Shown in pieces: positions 26,645 through 34,450 of a DNA stretch of 51,204 nucleotides (position 1 is its first letter; each line of letters opens with the position of its first letter). The stretch is taken from NCBI GenBank assembly GCA_015664885.1, contig DQPL01000129.1, positions 1 through 51,204 of the forward strand, read 5' to 3'. The position numbers and the translations under genes were made by a program. The notes below the pieces were generated by a model. The model had not been told where the DNA came from, made no database searches, and saw only the letters and a program-made list of their open reading frames with translations. The DNA comes from Gemmatimonadota bacterium (lineage in GTDB: Bacteria; Gemmatimonadota; Gemmatimonadetes; Longimicrobiales; Gaopeijiaceae).

Positions 26645-26850
26645 CTAGGGAGCCTCTGGACAAGTAGAGCGCGCCACCCCAACACCAAGTGCGAAAACAC
26701 TTGACGGTCTGTGGGGTTACGATGGCACAGCCCCATCTCCGTCGTTGGAGCTCCTAGCCGTAGCGACGGCTATGGCGTCGTCGCCCCGCCTAGGATCTGG
26801 AGCCGTGGCACCGTAACGCGGCGTGCTCTACTTGTTCAGAGGCGCCCTAG
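26645..26850. mobile_element. 206-bp element with ~33-bp terminal inverted repeats (MITE-like)
   Basis: The left end (26645-26677, starting ctaggg.gcctctg.acaag) is an imperfect inverted copy of the right end (26818-26850, ending cttgttcagaggcgccctag), with about five mismatches in 33 bases. The interior has no protein frame of note. It folds further: caagtg/cacttg around cgaaaa at 26686-26703, ccgtcg/cgacgg, and gccgtagc/gctatggc. The layout suits a non-autonomous transposable element or a large structured RNA. The left end abuts the TonB remnant, and the right end sits 24 bases before the next gene's start. No transposase is present in the window. Confidence 0.55.
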
Positions 26851-26873
26851 CCGCTCTTGGAGGAGCGAGACAG

Positions 26874-27173
26874 ATGGCAGTTACAGAAAAGGACGTGCGC
26901 AAGGCACTCAAGGAGGTCAAGGATCCCGAGCTCGGCCTCGATCTGGTGGTGCTCGGGTTGATCTACGACATCGAAATCGATGATGCCGAGGTCAAGGCCA
27001 CGATCTCGCTCACGTCTCCGTTCTGCCCGGTTGCGGGTCAGATCGTCGAGGACGTGAGGACAGCGATCGAAGGGGTCGATGGCGTCGACGACGTGGAGGT
27101 CGAACTCACCTTCGAGCCTCCTTGGACGCCGGACCGTATTGCGCCGCTCATCAGGGCCTCGCTCGGGCTTTGA
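26874..27173 (+). CDS. MIP18/DUF59 family metal-sulfur cluster assembly factor
   Basis: ATG 26874 follows GGAGGAG at a normal distance and gives 99 residues. An in-frame upstream start at 26823 would fall within the inverted-repeat element and is rejected. The domain shows VKDPELGLDLVVLGLIYDI (DPE at 17-19), TSPFCPVAGQIVED with the conserved Cys51, and EPPWTPDRIAPLIRASLGL. Members (SufT, PaaD N-terminal part, eukaryotic MIP18) help load iron-sulfur or iron cofactors onto client proteins. It starts the run leading to the Paa-like genes and may serve the di-iron subunits; general Fe-S assembly (SufT-like) is the alternative. Confidence 0.87.
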   Translation: MAVTEKDVRKALKEVKDPELGLDLVVLGLIYDIEIDDAEVKATISLTSPFCPVAGQIVEDVRTAIEGVDGVDDVEVELTFEPPWTPDRIAPLIRASLGL

Positions 27174-27278
27174 GATAGGTGAGGTCGCCCTGTGACCATT
27201 GCCAGTCGTCTGGCATTCCATAGACTTATTACACTCTGGCGTTGACCGGAATCAAAGTGTCATAAACAAGAGAGCCCC

Positions 27279-28229
27279 ATGTCGCCGTTCACCGAAGATG
27301 AGCTGAAAAAGAACGTCCACGAAGGCTACATCGTCGAGTCCCCCGAAGAGATGACCGAGGGGTACAGGAAGGCTCTCGTGGTGCAGCTGACGGTTCAGGC
27401 CGACACCGAGCTCATGAGCGCGCCGGCGTATTGGATGGCAGCTCGCTACGCGCCGTCCACCAACACGCAGGTCAGCGCGCACGCGATTATCCAGGACGAG
27501 CTGGCCCACGCTAACATCGGGTACCGGTTGCTCGAGGACATCGGCGAGTCCAAGCAGCACCTGGTCTACGGCCGACAGCCCCACGAGTTCAAGCATCCGT
27601 ACGGTTTCGACCAGCCGTTGGACAACTGGGCGGAGCTCGTGGTCGCCAACGGATTCTTCGACCGTGCCGGCATCTGTCTCTTGTCCGACGTCTTCCAGAA
27701 CACGTCGTACGGCCCGCTCAAACGGGCTCTGGTGAAGGTGGATATGGAGGAGACTTTTCACTTGCGCCACGGCGAAGTTTGGATGCGGAGGCTGACCAAG
27801 GCCGGTGGGGAGGCGAAGGACCTCGTGCAGCGCGCGGTGGACTGGATGTTCCCGATGACCATCGAGTGGTTCGGGCTGCCGGACGCCCTGAAGCGTCACT
27901 CTGGTCAGCTGGGATACAAACTCAAGGCCCTAACGAACGACCAGCTACGCCAGACCTGGATGGCGTCCACGGTCCCGCTCTGCGAACAGCTCGGGCTGAA
28001 CGCTCCCGCGCATTGGGACGAGCAACGGGGGGAGTACGTGCTCGAGTACCCGTTCCCGTGCCAGTACGATGTGGCCGACAAGCGCTGGGCCTTCGACGCG
28101 GGCGAGATCTCTTGGGATGACGTGTTCAAGCGCTGGAAGGGCCGCGGTCCCATGAACGAGATCTACGTTGAGTCGATACAGCGCTCACGCGGTGACGTCG
28201 GGCGTTGGCTGAACGGCAAGGTCGCGTGA
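27279..28229 (+). CDS. paaA: Phenylacetyl-CoA epoxidase-like di-iron subunit A
   Basis: This 316-residue ferritin-like protein of the Paa_cat family keeps a full set of di-iron ligands: Glu44 (QADTELMSAP), Glu74 and His77 (QDELAHANIG), Asp128 (GFFDRAG), and Glu158 with His161 (MEETFHLRHGE). In phenylacetate degradation PaaA is the oxygen-activating subunit that epoxidises phenylacetyl-CoA. Here it is followed at once by PaaD-N, PaaB and PaaC homologues on the same strand, which supports the call. No ligase, ring-opening or beta-oxidation paa genes are nearby, so a different CoA ester or acid may be the substrate. Confidence 0.8.
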   Translation: MSPFTEDELKKNVHEGYIVESPEEMTEGYRKALVVQLTVQADTELMSAPAYWMAARYAPSTNTQVSAHAIIQDELAHANIGYRLLEDIGESKQHLVYGRQPHEFKHPYGFDQPLDNWAELVVANGFFDRAGICLLSDVFQNTSYGPLKRALVKVDMEETFHLRHGEVWMRRLTKAGGEAKDLVQRAVDWMFPMTIEWFGLPDALKRHSGQLGYKLKALTNDQLRQTWMASTVPLCEQLGLNAPAHWDEQRGEYVLEYPFPCQYDVADKRWAFDAGEISWDDVFKRWKGRGPMNEIYVESIQRSRGDVGRWLNGKVA

Positions 28230-28233
28230 CGGA

Positions 28234-28665
28234 GTGAGCGACTCGACACCTCTTCCGGTGCTGGGTGCACGCCGCTCCGGCCTGCCCACTCATGTCACGA
28301 CTCACATGAGCGGCGGCCGCGACGTGTGGACCGGGCCCTTGCAGTCGATCCCCGCTGATCCGCTGGCGGCGACCTGGGCCGCAATCGACGAGGTCCTCGA
28401 CCCGGAGATTCCGATCAGCCTGGTCGAGCTCGGACTGATCTATGGAGTGGAGCTCGACGACGGAGTCGTGACGGTCCAGCTGACCTTCACCGCTACGGCG
28501 TGCCCCTGCATGGAGTTCATCCACGAGGACATTGAGGACCGTTTGGCGCTGGAGCCGTGGGTCGACCGCGTCGAAATCGTCGAGGTGTGGGACCCTCCAT
28601 GGACCAACGAGAGAATCACAGCCGAAGGGCGAGCAAAGCTAAAAGAGTTCGGCGTCGGCGTCTGA
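28234..28665 (+). CDS. paaD: PaaD-like DUF59 protein lacking the zinc ribbon
   Basis: This 143-residue protein (GTG start, or ATG at 28306) has a DUF59 core: EVLDPEIPISLVELGLIYG (DPE near 56-58), TATACPCMEFIHED with Cys90 and Cys92, and DPPWTNERITAEGRAKLKEFG. The closing GRxKLxxFG stretch is typical of PaaD-type members. Full-length PaaD normally continues into a CxxC...CxxC zinc ribbon; here it stops, and the ribbon is encoded separately at 29709. It starts five bases after paaA. PaaD is needed for maturation of the epoxidase rather than catalysis. Its N-terminal 45 residues are non-conserved. Confidence 0.78.
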   Translation: MSDSTPLPVLGARRSGLPTHVTTHMSGGRDVWTGPLQSIPADPLAATWAAIDEVLDPEIPISLVELGLIYGVELDDGVVTVQLTFTATACPCMEFIHEDIEDRLALEPWVDRVEIVEVWDPPWTNERITAEGRAKLKEFGVGV

Positions 28666-28687
28666 CTAAGAAGGTTGTTGAAGATCG

Positions 28688-28912
28688 ATGATAGAGATCA
28701 CCTACGACGTTTTCGCGCGTAAGAATCGGGGGGACCAGCTCTCGCACGTCGGCTACGTGGACGCGCTCGATGACGAGACCGCGAAAGTGCATGCCTGGAC
28801 GACGTACTCCGAAGAAAATTGGTTCGAAATGTGTGTGGTGCAACGCTCGCAGATCATTCCAGTAAACCGCGACGATGGCCCGTTCGTGAAGGCGCGCGGA
28901 GGTCCGGAATGA
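28688..28912 (+). CDS. paaB: PaaB-like small subunit
   Basis: This 74-residue protein has the PaaB (PF06243) pattern: YDVFARKNRGDQLSHVGYVDA, then DDETAKVHAWTTYSEENWFEMCVV and QRSQIIPV. PaaB bridges the PaaAC catalytic pairs in the epoxidase complex. It is somewhat shorter than the 95-residue E. coli protein and lacks its C-terminal tail. Its stop overlaps the paaC start by four bases (ATGA), which argues for coupled translation. Order here is A, D-N, B, C, ribbon, whereas E. coli has A, B, C, D, E. Confidence 0.78.
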   Translation: MIEITYDVFARKNRGDQLSHVGYVDALDDETAKVHAWTTYSEENWFEMCVVQRSQIIPVNRDDGPFVKARGGPE

Positions 28913-29709
28913 GTGATGCGATCAACGTCGACGCGCTCAGCGACGGAGGCAGAGCAGCGCTCGAGCGCCTGATCCTGTCGTTGGCGGACAGCAAGCGGCT
29001 CATGGGGATCAGGTACTCGGATTGGATACTCGGTTCGCCTTCGGTCGAGACGGGGATCGCGACATCATCCATGACCCAAGACGAGTGGGGGCACGCGCGT
29101 CTGTTGTATGCGATGCTCAAGCAGCTGGACATCGACCCGGTTCCGATCGAGCATGACCGAACGGCCGAAGCGTATGCCAACCTGAGCGCGCTCGATGAGC
29201 CGTTCGAGGACTGGGCTGCGTTGGTTGCCTCGATGGTGATCGTGGACGGGGCGCTTTCGGTGGCGCTTGATGCGTTCTCCGAGGGCGCATTCGCGCCCGC
29301 GCGCCAAAGGGTACCGAAAATGCTTGCCGAGGAGCGTTTCCACGTCAGCCTCGGAGTCGCGTGGTTCCGGCGGCTCGCAGCCGCATCGGAAGAGGCGCGC
29401 GCGTTGTTGCGCGCGGCAACGGACCGGCAACTTCCTGCTGCTCTGGTTTGGCTGGCGGCAGACGATGAGTCGTCCCGGGAATTGGTCGAGCTCGGTGTCA
29501 TGCCGCCGCCGGAGTCTCTTACGACGGCGTTCAGGGCGTCCGTGAGGGACGTACTGGCGGAAGGCGACGCTGATGTCAACGCGTATTTCGACGCTGCGGG
29601 CCCTGCGTCGGACTGGGACTCGACGCGCGGACGAGCACCTGGTCAGCCCGACGCAGATTCTGTCGATCGTGCGCGCGGCGCCAAGAATCGCGCTCTGTTC
29701 GTCGAGTAG
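28909..29709 (+). CDS. paaC: PaaC-like ferritin-fold subunit
   Basis: ATG 28909 overlaps the paaB stop and gives 266 residues. It is a four-helix Paa_cat protein. Ligand positions are partly kept: Glu59 and His62 (DEWGHA), Asp113 (VIVDGAL), Glu142 and His145 (EERFHV). In the first helix, the position matching PaaA Glu44 reads Lys29 (ADSKRLMG), so the site is incomplete. In E. coli PaaC most of these ligands are lost, so this copy looks less degenerate. PaaC is normally the structural partner of PaaA. The protein has an acidic, charged C-terminal tail after residue 220. Confidence 0.78.
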   Translation: MSDAINVDALSDGGRAALERLILSLADSKRLMGIRYSDWILGSPSVETGIATSSMTQDEWGHARLLYAMLKQLDIDPVPIEHDRTAEAYANLSALDEPFEDWAALVASMVIVDGALSVALDAFSEGAFAPARQRVPKMLAEERFHVSLGVAWFRRLAAASEEARALLRAATDRQLPAALVWLAADDESSRELVELGVMPPPESLTTAFRASVRDVLAEGDADVNAYFDAAGPASDWDSTRGRAPGQPDADSVDRARGAKNRALFVE

Positions 29710-29915
29710 TGCCCGTCGAACCGCCGCGCGGGCCAGACGGAAGGGAGGCTCGGGAACAGGAGGCGCCGGACATGTTGCCGCGAAGCCCGCAATGCCCGTT
29801 CTGCTCAGGACGAGAGACGGAGATCACGAACGCCTTCGGGGCGCACGCGTCCGTCAGCTCTTATTGGTGCCGCGCTTGCCGGTCGCCCTTCGAGATGATG
29901 AAGTGGAGGCCGTAG
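29709..29915 (+). CDS. Stand-alone zinc ribbon corresponding to PaaD C-terminus
   Basis: A GTG at 29709 shares one base with the paaC stop and opens a 68-residue protein. After a polar lead it has SPQCPFCSGRETEITNAFG and YWCRACRSPFEMMKW, with Cys29, Cys32, Cys54 and Cys57 forming a zinc ribbon. This pattern, including the spacing, the FG between the knuckles and the SPFEMMK ending, matches the C-terminal part of PaaD. The simplest reading is that PaaD is split into two genes here, with the ribbon moved behind paaC. No paaE reductase follows; the next gene is on the opposite strand. Confidence 0.75.
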   Translation: MPVEPPRGPDGREAREQEAPDMLPRSPQCPFCSGRETEITNAFGAHASVSSYWCRACRSPFEMMKWRP

Positions 29916-29925
29916 CCTGGGCTGT

Positions 29926-30492
29926 TTAGGCCTCGACCAACTCCACGTCTTCGAGGAAGTCCTTCAGCGGATTCGCGACTGCAACGGCGCGCTCGCGGAT
30001 CGCCTCCGGTAGCGCGTCATCTTTGGGCTCCTCGCCCCTGAGGTGCCGAGAAACCGCCTTACCCAAAAGGCCGTCGGATTCGGCGGCGGCTTGGTGATAC
30101 TCCGCGTACCGGGCGCTCACGCGCTGCTCGAAGAGCGGCAGCTGCCACTCGGGCGTACCGTGCTCCACCATGTCCTCGAACACCGCCTTGTGTAGCGCGT
30201 CGAGGCCTTCACGTATCCTTTGGTCCGGGGCGCGACCGAGAAATGCCAACTGCGCTCCCCTCGTATGCGCCCACATGAAGAAGATCAACGCTTCTTCGGC
30301 TGTGCGATGCGCCGAGCCTATGTCGTCTGATATTGTGTCTTCGTCGGGCAGAGGCGTTTCAACGTCTTCCCGAGAGACGAAGTCGGAGAAGCTTTCCCAG
30401 ACCAGGCGCGCCAGGCTGTCGCCCAACTCGCCAGGAGTCATCGTTTGAGGGGCCCTGAATTCGTTTACGTCGTCCATAATCGTGCCCAGCAC
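29926..30492 (-). CDS. Hypothetical acidic protein
   Basis: The frame spans 29926-30570. I place the start at GTG 30492, preceded by AAAGGA at seven bases, giving 188 residues; ATG 30477 or 30570 are alternatives. The protein is helical and acidic, with stretches such as LARLVWESFSDFVSRED, EEALIFFMWAHTRGAQLAF and LPLFEQRVSARYAEYH. No signal peptide, cysteine motif or known domain is seen. It lies convergent to the zinc-ribbon gene and divergent from a lipoprotein gene. The function is unknown. Confidence 0.6.
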   Translation of the reverse strand: MLGTIMDDVNEFRAPQTMTPGELGDSLARLVWESFSDFVSREDVETPLPDEDTISDDIGSAHRTAEEALIFFMWAHTRGAQLAFLGRAPDQRIREGLDALHKAVFEDMVEHGTPEWQLPLFEQRVSARYAEYHQAAAESDGLLGKAVSRHLRGEEPKDDALPEAIRERAVAVANPLKDFLEDVELVEA

Positions 30493-30613
30493 GGCTCGTT
30501 CCTTTCTATCTTGTTCGGGGTAACCCTCAATTCCGAGTCGAGACTGGGGAGTGTCAAGGATTTTGATCATGAGGCCGAAGAGATTAGAGACACTTCAATC
30601 ATTGGGAGTCAGC

Positions 30614-31288
30614 GTGGACCATAGACGCTCGGGCGCTCGGGCGGTCGCCATCGGCGTGCTGGCGGTGCTCGCCGGCTGTGCCGGAGTCGCGCCGGAGGTA
30701 GCCGAGCCGCGACCGATCGTCATCCACTCGGGCGCGCGGCTTCGCGTCGAGCATGAGCGTATGAAGGAGGTCAACGAGTGGGTCACGCGCCAACAGGCCA
30801 ACATCGTCGATGACCCGACGTTCATGATCTACACGGATCCTTCCGTCGATGAGGTCTATATCTGGGATCAGCTCGAGATCGAGGGCGACACTGTGCATAC
30901 GCCCGTGCACGCCAGGGCCGCGGACTCGCGACTCGTGCACGAGCTCTACGCACACTTTCACCTGATGGTGGACATGGGGCGTCAGGACGAGTGGCTTCCC
31001 GAAGCGCCCGATGCGGTCGAGTACGAGCTCGAGCGCGCGATCCTCTTGCGTGCGTCCGACGCGTGGCTGCTCGGGCGCACCGTGTTCGACGTGGCGCCGT
31101 ACGGGCCGCTCGACGAGTTGATGTACGCGAACGAAGCGGGCTTCCTGGATGCGTTCATCTTCACGGCCCGACCCTCGGAGTTTGCATTGGCGCGCACCGA
31201 CTGGGCGAGGTCGAACCCCGGTGAAACCGACCGTTACCGCAACTGGTTCGTGGAGACGTTCAACAGGGATCCACCTGGCCTACGCTGA
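30614..31288 (+). CDS. Hypothetical lipoprotein
   Basis: GTG 30614, after GGGAG, gives 224 residues beginning with a lipoprotein signal (RAVAIGVLAVLAGC, lipidated Cys22). The mature part has no motif I recognise. It includes MKEVNEWVTRQQANIVDD, a DELMYANEAGFLDAFIF segment and a Trp-rich C-terminus (RNWFVETFNRDPPG). The likely location is the inner leaflet of the outer membrane or the periplasmic face of the inner membrane. It has no clear operon partner. Confidence 0.65.
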   Translation: MDHRRSGARAVAIGVLAVLAGCAGVAPEVAEPRPIVIHSGARLRVEHERMKEVNEWVTRQQANIVDDPTFMIYTDPSVDEVYIWDQLEIEGDTVHTPVHARAADSRLVHELYAHFHLMVDMGRQDEWLPEAPDAVEYELERAILLRASDAWLLGRTVFDVAPYGPLDELMYANEAGFLDAFIFTARPSEFALARTDWARSNPGETDRYRNWFVETFNRDPPGLR

Positions 31289-31336
31289 CGCGACCAGCGC
31301 TAGGTGGCGTTCCGGATCACCGTCGGGGTCAGGACG

Positions 31337-31651
31337 CTAGGAGGGGGTGACTTCCCAGCGCAGGCCGACAGGGCCGCCCTCGATCTCCGCGATGTGCACG
31401 TCGATGCGGCCGGTGCGCGCGAACCTGTCGTCGCTCGGTTTCCCACCGAAAAGCGCAAACCCGAGCACCTTCAGTCGGCAGCTTTCGCCGGAGGGGCCCG
31501 TCGCGCGCAGCTCGGCGTTTCGAAAGGACTTGATGGAGGGCACTTCACCCGACTCGAGTCGGAGCCGTAGAATACGTCCGGAATGCGGGGCATCCAACGC
31601 GTCGAGCACGCGAAAGACCACGCCCTGGCCGGTGGAACCATCTACAGACAT
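31337..31651 (-). CDS. Hypothetical protein (104 aa)
   Basis: This compact 104-residue frame on the minus strand has regular beta-type alternation (GRILRLRLESGEVPSI, FRNAELRATGPSGESCRLKVLGFALFGGKPSDDRF, GRIDVHIAE). The gene-like amino acid composition and the FGGKPSDDR stretch make it likely to be real. It is divergent from the decarboxylase gene with 18 bases between starts, so promoters would overlap. No ribosome binding site is obvious, and a start a few codons downstream is possible. No function can be assigned. Confidence 0.55.
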   Translation of the reverse strand: MSVDGSTGQGVVFRVLDALDAPHSGRILRLRLESGEVPSIKSFRNAELRATGPSGESCRLKVLGFALFGGKPSDDRFARTGRIDVHIAEIEGGPVGLRWEVTPS

Positions 31652-31669
31652 AGAAGGAAGATTATCCGC

Positions 31670-33112
31670 ATGACGTCCACGACGGAAGGCGGTGCTCGCA
31701 GCGAGCTCCAGATGACGCCAGAGGAAATGTTGGCGTTGGCGCAGAGGGCCGCAGAGCTCATTGTTGCGCGAATCGAGAACCTGCCCAATGAGCCGGCATG
31801 GAGGGGAGGGTCACGCTCGGAACTCGAGTTCATCATGCGGGAGGATGCCCCAGAGGAGGGGCGAAGCGCTGAGGAGGTGCTCGAGCGCGCTGCGACGGAG
31901 ATCCTGCCCGTGGCGGGGCGCGTCGACCATCCGCGCTTCTTCGCGTTCGTACCCTCGTCGCCGACTTGGCCGGGAGTGCTCGCGGACTTCATGGCTGCCG
32001 GGTACAACATTTTTCAAGGAACGTGGCTCGGAGCTAGTGGACCCAGCCAGTTGGAAGTGGTCGTGCTCGATTGGTTCCGCGACTGGATCTCCTACCCCGA
32101 GACCGCCGGGGGAGTCCTCACCAGCGGAGGGTCCGCCGCCAGTTTGGATGCCTTCGTCGTGGCCCGGGAAGATGCGGGTGCCCCGGAGCGCGCCACCGTC
32201 TACATGAGTGATCAGAGCCACACTGCGCTGAGCCGCGCTGCGACCATCGTCGGGGTTCGACCTGAGTGTGTGCGGAAGGTGAAGAGCGACCAGCACTTTC
32301 GTCTGGACATGGACGACCTCGCCAGGATGATCGATGAGGATCGTGCCGCCGGGTTTACTCCGATCGCCGTGTGCGGAAACGCCGGTACGACCAACACCGG
32401 AGCAGTCGACCCGTTGGACGCCATGGCGGACTACTGCGAAGCCCAGGGCATCTGGTACCACATCGACGCCGCGTACGGCGGCTTCGCGGTGCTTAGCGAG
32501 CATGGCAAGAGCCTGCTCGAGGGCATGGAGAGAGCGGACTCGATCGCCATGGACGCACACAAATGGCTCTTCCAGCCCTTCGAGGTCGGATGCCTGATGG
32601 TGAAGGATGTGCGCAAGCTCGAGGCCGCGTTCTCGGTCCATCCTGAGTACTTGCAGGACACGCAGTGGGGTGCCGATCACCCGAATTTCGGAGACCGGGG
32701 CCTGCAGCTTAGCCGCTCGTTCCGGGCCCTCAAGATCTGGATGTCGATCCAGACATTTGGCATGGCGGCCTTTCGGCGAGCCGTGAGTCGCGGCATCGAA
32801 TTGGCCGCGCAGGCCGAGGCGTACGTCCGTGAGTCCAGCGTGCTGCAGATCGCGAATCCGGCGTCGTTGGGTATCGTGTGCTTTCGCATCAACCCGAGTG
32901 GCAGCGACTTCAGTGACGATCGACTCGAGCAGGTCAACCAGGCGGTTCAGGCGCGCGTCATAGAGAGTCAAGTCGCGATGATGTCCTCCACGCGCCTGCG
33001 CGGACTGTATTCGCTCCGGCTGTGCATCTTGAACCACACCACCACGTGGGACGACGTGCGCGACACGCTCGATGCCATCGCGAAGTTCGGTCTCGAGGCG
33101 CTCTCCGAGTGA
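31670..33112 (+). CDS. Pyridoxal-dependent group II amino acid decarboxylase family protein
   Basis: ATG 31670 follows AAGGAAG and gives 480 residues. It belongs to the aromatic-L-amino-acid/glutamate decarboxylase fold-type I group: HPRFFAFVPSSPTWPGVLADF near the substrate site, LTSGGSAASLDAFVVARE binding the phosphate, FTPIAVCGNAGTTNTGAVDPL, YHIDAAYGG with the PLP-ring Asp, and AMDAHKWLFQPF with the Schiff-base Lys. Substrates in this family include tryptophan, tyrosine, DOPA and phenylalanine; which applies is not clear. The CPBP gene overlaps its stop (GTGA), so the two are likely co-translated. Confidence 0.88.
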   Translation: MTSTTEGGARSELQMTPEEMLALAQRAAELIVARIENLPNEPAWRGGSRSELEFIMREDAPEEGRSAEEVLERAATEILPVAGRVDHPRFFAFVPSSPTWPGVLADFMAAGYNIFQGTWLGASGPSQLEVVVLDWFRDWISYPETAGGVLTSGGSAASLDAFVVAREDAGAPERATVYMSDQSHTALSRAATIVGVRPECVRKVKSDQHFRLDMDDLARMIDEDRAAGFTPIAVCGNAGTTNTGAVDPLDAMADYCEAQGIWYHIDAAYGGFAVLSEHGKSLLEGMERADSIAMDAHKWLFQPFEVGCLMVKDVRKLEAAFSVHPEYLQDTQWGADHPNFGDRGLQLSRSFRALKIWMSIQTFGMAAFRRAVSRGIELAAQAEAYVRESSVLQIANPASLGIVCFRINPSGSDFSDDRLEQVNQAVQARVIESQVAMMSSTRLRGLYSLRLCILNHTTTWDDVRDTLDAIAKFGLEALSE

Positions 33113-33918
33113 GTCGACTCAAGGACCTTCCCCCTGGCGTGGCGCGCGTGCTTTGGTTGGGAGCAACGCTGTTCTGGGCAGTGCAGCTGTCGCTCTACCT
33201 GCTGGGTGGATTGTCGCTCCTGGACACGATTCTGCTTGCGACTCTGCTCATCGCGATACCGGCTCTCGCTATTGCCCAGGTCCCGCTCGCGCAGGAGGCG
33301 CTCATCGAGCGCCTACCCGCCTACTGGAGCTCGATCGCCACCTTGTGGGTCCTGGGCACGATCAGTTGGCTGGTCGGCACGCGCACGGAGGGGCTCGCGG
33401 CGATCGGCCTCACGCTTCTTCCGCCGGTGCCCTTCATCGCATGGACCCTCGGGCTCACCGCGGCGGGATTGGGCATCATCGTGGTATTCAGACAAGTCGC
33501 GCTCGGCCTTCGCGTGCGCGAGAGTCCGTTGCTCCGCTCTCTGCTACCGAGGACAGCCGAAGAGCGCGGCGTCTTTGCGATCTTGTCGCTGGCCGCCGGC
33601 GTAGGTGAGGAAGTCGCCTACCGCGGCTACGCCATTCCGGTCTTGATCCCGGTTGTGGGCTCCGTTGGCGCGCTCCTGCTCACATCCGCTGTGTTCGGCG
33701 TGTTACACGTCTATCAGGGCACGCTCGGAATCTTTCGCACGGCCGTGATGGGCGCGACGCTCGCCGGTGGCTTCCTCCTCTCGGGCTCGCTGCTGCCGGC
33801 GATAATCGCACACACAGCAATAGACCTTTTGGCGGGCATCCTGATCGCGGATAAATTGCTGCTACCTCTGAATAGCCACGGGGTAGGAGGTGTAGATGAA
33901 ACCCTCCAGGAAAGCTGA
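33109..33918 (+). CDS. CPBP family intramembrane metalloprotease
   Basis: GTG 33109 overlaps the decarboxylase stop and gives 269 residues with about seven to eight hydrophobic helices. The Abi/CPBP motifs are present: GEEVAYRGY (EExxxR), FGVLHVYQG (FxxxH) and the later IIAHTAIDL with the third His. These residues form the intramembrane active site of Rce1-type glutamyl endopeptidases. Bacterial members process signals or peptides, or provide bacteriocin self-immunity; the target here is unknown. The DUF6941 gene starts two bases after its stop. Confidence 0.85.
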   Translation: MSRLKDLPPGVARVLWLGATLFWAVQLSLYLLGGLSLLDTILLATLLIAIPALAIAQVPLAQEALIERLPAYWSSIATLWVLGTISWLVGTRTEGLAAIGLTLLPPVPFIAWTLGLTAAGLGIIVVFRQVALGLRVRESPLLRSLLPRTAEERGVFAILSLAAGVGEEVAYRGYAIPVLIPVVGSVGALLLTSAVFGVLHVYQGTLGIFRTAVMGATLAGGFLLSGSLLPAIIAHTAIDLLAGILIADKLLLPLNSHGVGGVDETLQES

Positions 33919-33920
33919 GC

Positions 33921-34334
33921 ATGGAAGTTGATCTCGCACTAATCGCCGACGCTGCGACCATCGATAGCTCGGGCAAGCTCAGCATCTTGGGGATCTTCGA
34001 TCGCATCGGGACGTCGTCGTTTCCAGCGCAGCATCCCCACATGGTGCTGGTCCTCAGGTTCATTGCGGCGGTGAACGAGGCGGGCAAGCATCAGATCACG
34101 ATCGCCTTGAAGGATCCCGCGGGGAGAGAAGTGGTGGGCGTCGACGGCGAGATGCAGCTGGGACTAGGGCCGGCCGGCGGTGGCAGCGGAATCCGGGTTC
34201 CGCATGTTCTGCACTTGGACGGCCTGGTTTTTCCGGTGCCTGGACTGTACGCGTTCGACGTGCGCGTGGACGGTGAGCATCATGTGTCCTTGCCACTTAC
34301 CGTGTATGGACCGGAGTCCTCCGCCATGGCTTGA
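33921..34334 (+). CDS. DUF6941-like hypothetical protein
   Basis: This 137-residue protein starts MEVDLALIADAATIDSSGKL, then LGIFDRIGTSSFPAQHPHM, and continues with an all-beta pattern ending in VDGEHHVSLPLTVYG. This resembles DUF6941, a small cytosolic family of actinobacteria and Gemmatimonadota with no known role. It starts two bases after the CPBP stop, so it likely belongs to the decarboxylase-CPBP run. No catalytic residues stand out. Confidence 0.7.
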   Translation: MEVDLALIADAATIDSSGKLSILGIFDRIGTSSFPAQHPHMVLVLRFIAAVNEAGKHQITIALKDPAGREVVGVDGEMQLGLGPAGGGSGIRVPHVLHLDGLVFPVPGLYAFDVRVDGEHHVSLPLTVYGPESSAMA

Positions 34335-34450
34335 TCCAGATGGTGCATGAGCGGCGTCTCGTACTGCTTGCAGAAACACTCTGGGGTGCCGATATGTAGA
34401 TGTAGGGAGAGGCCGTGTCATGGGGGCGCGGATGACCTTCGGAGACAACC

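Noticed and set aside
26310-26663. 117-residue minus-strand frame over the TonB remnant
   Set aside because: It is in a different frame from the real TonB homology and has no motif of its own.
31583-31669. Upstream extension of the decarboxylase frame
   Set aside because: The ribosome binding site AAGGAAG and family alignment favour ATG 31670; the extension overlaps the divergent small gene.
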